Under the pieces are notes generated by a model, which saw nothing but the letters and a program-made list of their open reading frames with translations, ran no database searches and was not told the origin of the DNA. Position numbers and translations under genes: made by a program. A DNA stretch of 41,302 nucleotides from Fragilaria radians (lineage: Eukaryota; Bacillariophyta; Fragilariophyceae; Fragilariales; Fragilariaceae). Positions 40,127-41,302 of the stretch are shown one piece after another. Where the stretch lies: positions 96,413 through 137,714 of the forward strand of contig CAAAJI010000144.1 in assembly GCA_900642245.1 (NCBI GenBank), written 5' to 3'. Positions within the stretch are counted from its first letter, which is position 1. The number at the start of each line of letters is the position of its first letter.

Positions 40127-41302
40127 TAGAACAACAACGATATACCAACAAAACAATAATTCGTTAGAACAAATCATGACAAGAAATGACAACAACCACA
40201 ACAACAACAAGAAGATGAATGATCCATGACAAACCAACTCGTTCTTTTCGTTTTATGAAACACACACACACATATATACAAAAAGAAAAAAAAGAATAGA
40301 TGTTGTCTCAGAAAATAATATCGTACATTTATTATCGTTTCGTAACGACAACAACAACAACCTCATCATTGTCCAATCATCTTCGCCTTCTCATCATCAT
40401 CGTAATCATTCCCTTTTTGGCATGGGATTTCCAGATATTTTTTCATGTTGTACATCCATATATATATAAGAACTACGTTTACGAACTCTTGTTCACTATT
40501 TACTCTACTGTTATGTAGTTTCGTTTTTCGTATTTCGAGAACGTCTTGTAACACAACGAAATTATAACGTTTGCATATTGATATTATCGATTACCTCCCA
40601 AACAAACAAGTAAATTGGAAACGTTCCGTTTCGTTTTGTATCTAATTTCTTCATAGGTATAATGTTTCATTACCAAGAAGATTGTTGTCCTTCCTTGTTG
40701 TTGTCATGTTACAGAAACATGAATGGAGGGGGGGGAAGCCATGTCATTTTCGTTTCAGTTTTGATCGTTGTTGTTGTTGTTGTTGTTGTGGTATCAATGT
40801 ATAGTTATTATAAAATGGAAAATTATTTCAATACCTCTTCAAGAGTAACAAACATTAAATATTACATTGCTTTTTTTGGAAATGTGGAAGAAGAAAATTT
40901 CCCAAGAGATTTATCTATATATATATATTTTCTTGAAAGAAGAAAATAAAAAAACTCATGGAATGTTTCATTGTATCATTATCAATGTACCAATTCAACT
41001 AGGAGGAAAAAGCTATCTCATTCCCTACAACAATACAAATAGTCATTCCTTATATGAGTAACCCATATAAGGAAATTATAATAACACTACTCCAAAGTAC
41101 CAGAAGATAAAAATGTGTCGGCAAAAGGAAATGAGGCGCAATCTGCAAAAATAATTCTTGCAGTCTTCTTTACCTATTTTGACAATCTAGTGCAGACCTT
41201 TTGACATACCTTGAGTTAAGTCCATTAAGATAATACCTAACACTATAGGTTGTAAGCAATACAGTCTAATAATACTATAATAAATTACTAAGGCTAAGAG
41301 AT
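39298..41302. other. Microsatellite-rich region without a convincing gene
   Basis: Contains (TTA)n-(TA)n at 40090-40128, (GTT)n at 40766-40789, ACACAC at 40260-40271, TATATA tracts (40458, 40914) and many CAA/GAC trinucleotide runs. Frames such as 40662-40949 owe their hydrophobic run of Val to the GTT tract. The repeated TTTCGTTTT-like motifs and the base composition differ from the transposon-rich part. The region may be the flank of a gene beyond the window. Confidence 0.5.

Noticed and set aside
40662..40949. 95-codon frame with a run of Val that mimics a transmembrane helix
   Set aside because: The Val run is the GTT microsatellite; the rest is unsupported.

Overview
The window looks like a stretch of a diatom (Bacillariophyta) nuclear genome. 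It is AT-rich and rich in transposons. The evidence is: polyproteins of the diatom-type Ty1/copia (CoDi-like) retroelements; a transmembrane plus leucine-rich-repeat (LRR) gene of the kind abundant in diatoms; a CxxC...CxxC module seen at the N-terminus of many diatom proteins; and short GT-AG introns. No prokaryotic operon, CRISPR array, rRNA or tRNA was recognised. The species cannot be named from the sequence alone.

Layout. 1-1102: 3' end of a broken secreted-peptidase paralogue (M43/pappalysin-like) followed by an old Copia LTR. 1480-2120: low-confidence Copia tail. 3866-5142: TM-LRR gene with one frame shift. 6110-8915: decayed Copia reverse transcriptase/RNase H on the minus strand, split by a 1547-bp hAT DNA transposon (7264-8810) with clear TIRs and an 8-bp target duplication. 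8916-12514: long gene-free AT-rich interval. 12569-17155: the largest intact gene, a 1528-residue low-complexity protein with a CxxC/CxxC module, a short coiled coil, three divergent W...SRRxxxRxSK modules and a lysine-rich C-terminus. 17990-20740: decayed LRR sequence in two blocks flanking a CoDi-like fragment. 21057-22031: a basic hypothetical protein on the minus strand. 22921-23296: a TG...CA-bounded LTR or MITE. 23394-23658, 25821-27628 and the left edge of the window: three copies of the M43-like gene. The 25821-27628 copy is the most complete, but its zinc-site motif has lost key residues and its first exon needs two single-base frame corrections. 24240-25135 and 25150-25769: gag/LTR relics. 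28811-29095: a ~98-bp tandem repeat. 30811-37949: a decayed CoDi-like element on the minus strand, interrupted by a complete two-LTR but decayed Copia element at 32285-36399. 38900-41302: microsatellite-rich DNA without a convincing gene.

Relationships. The two arms 1-1102 and 25451-26559 form an inverted duplication that includes the gene end and the same LTR insertion, so the LTR arrived before the duplication. Two nested insertions (hAT in Copia RT; Copia in CoDi) can be read to the base from their target duplications. Host genes that look real are few: 12569-17155, 21057-22031, the LRR gene, and possibly the M43-like gene. Several host-like frames are broken by single-base shifts, so either pseudogenisation or residual assembly indels must be considered.
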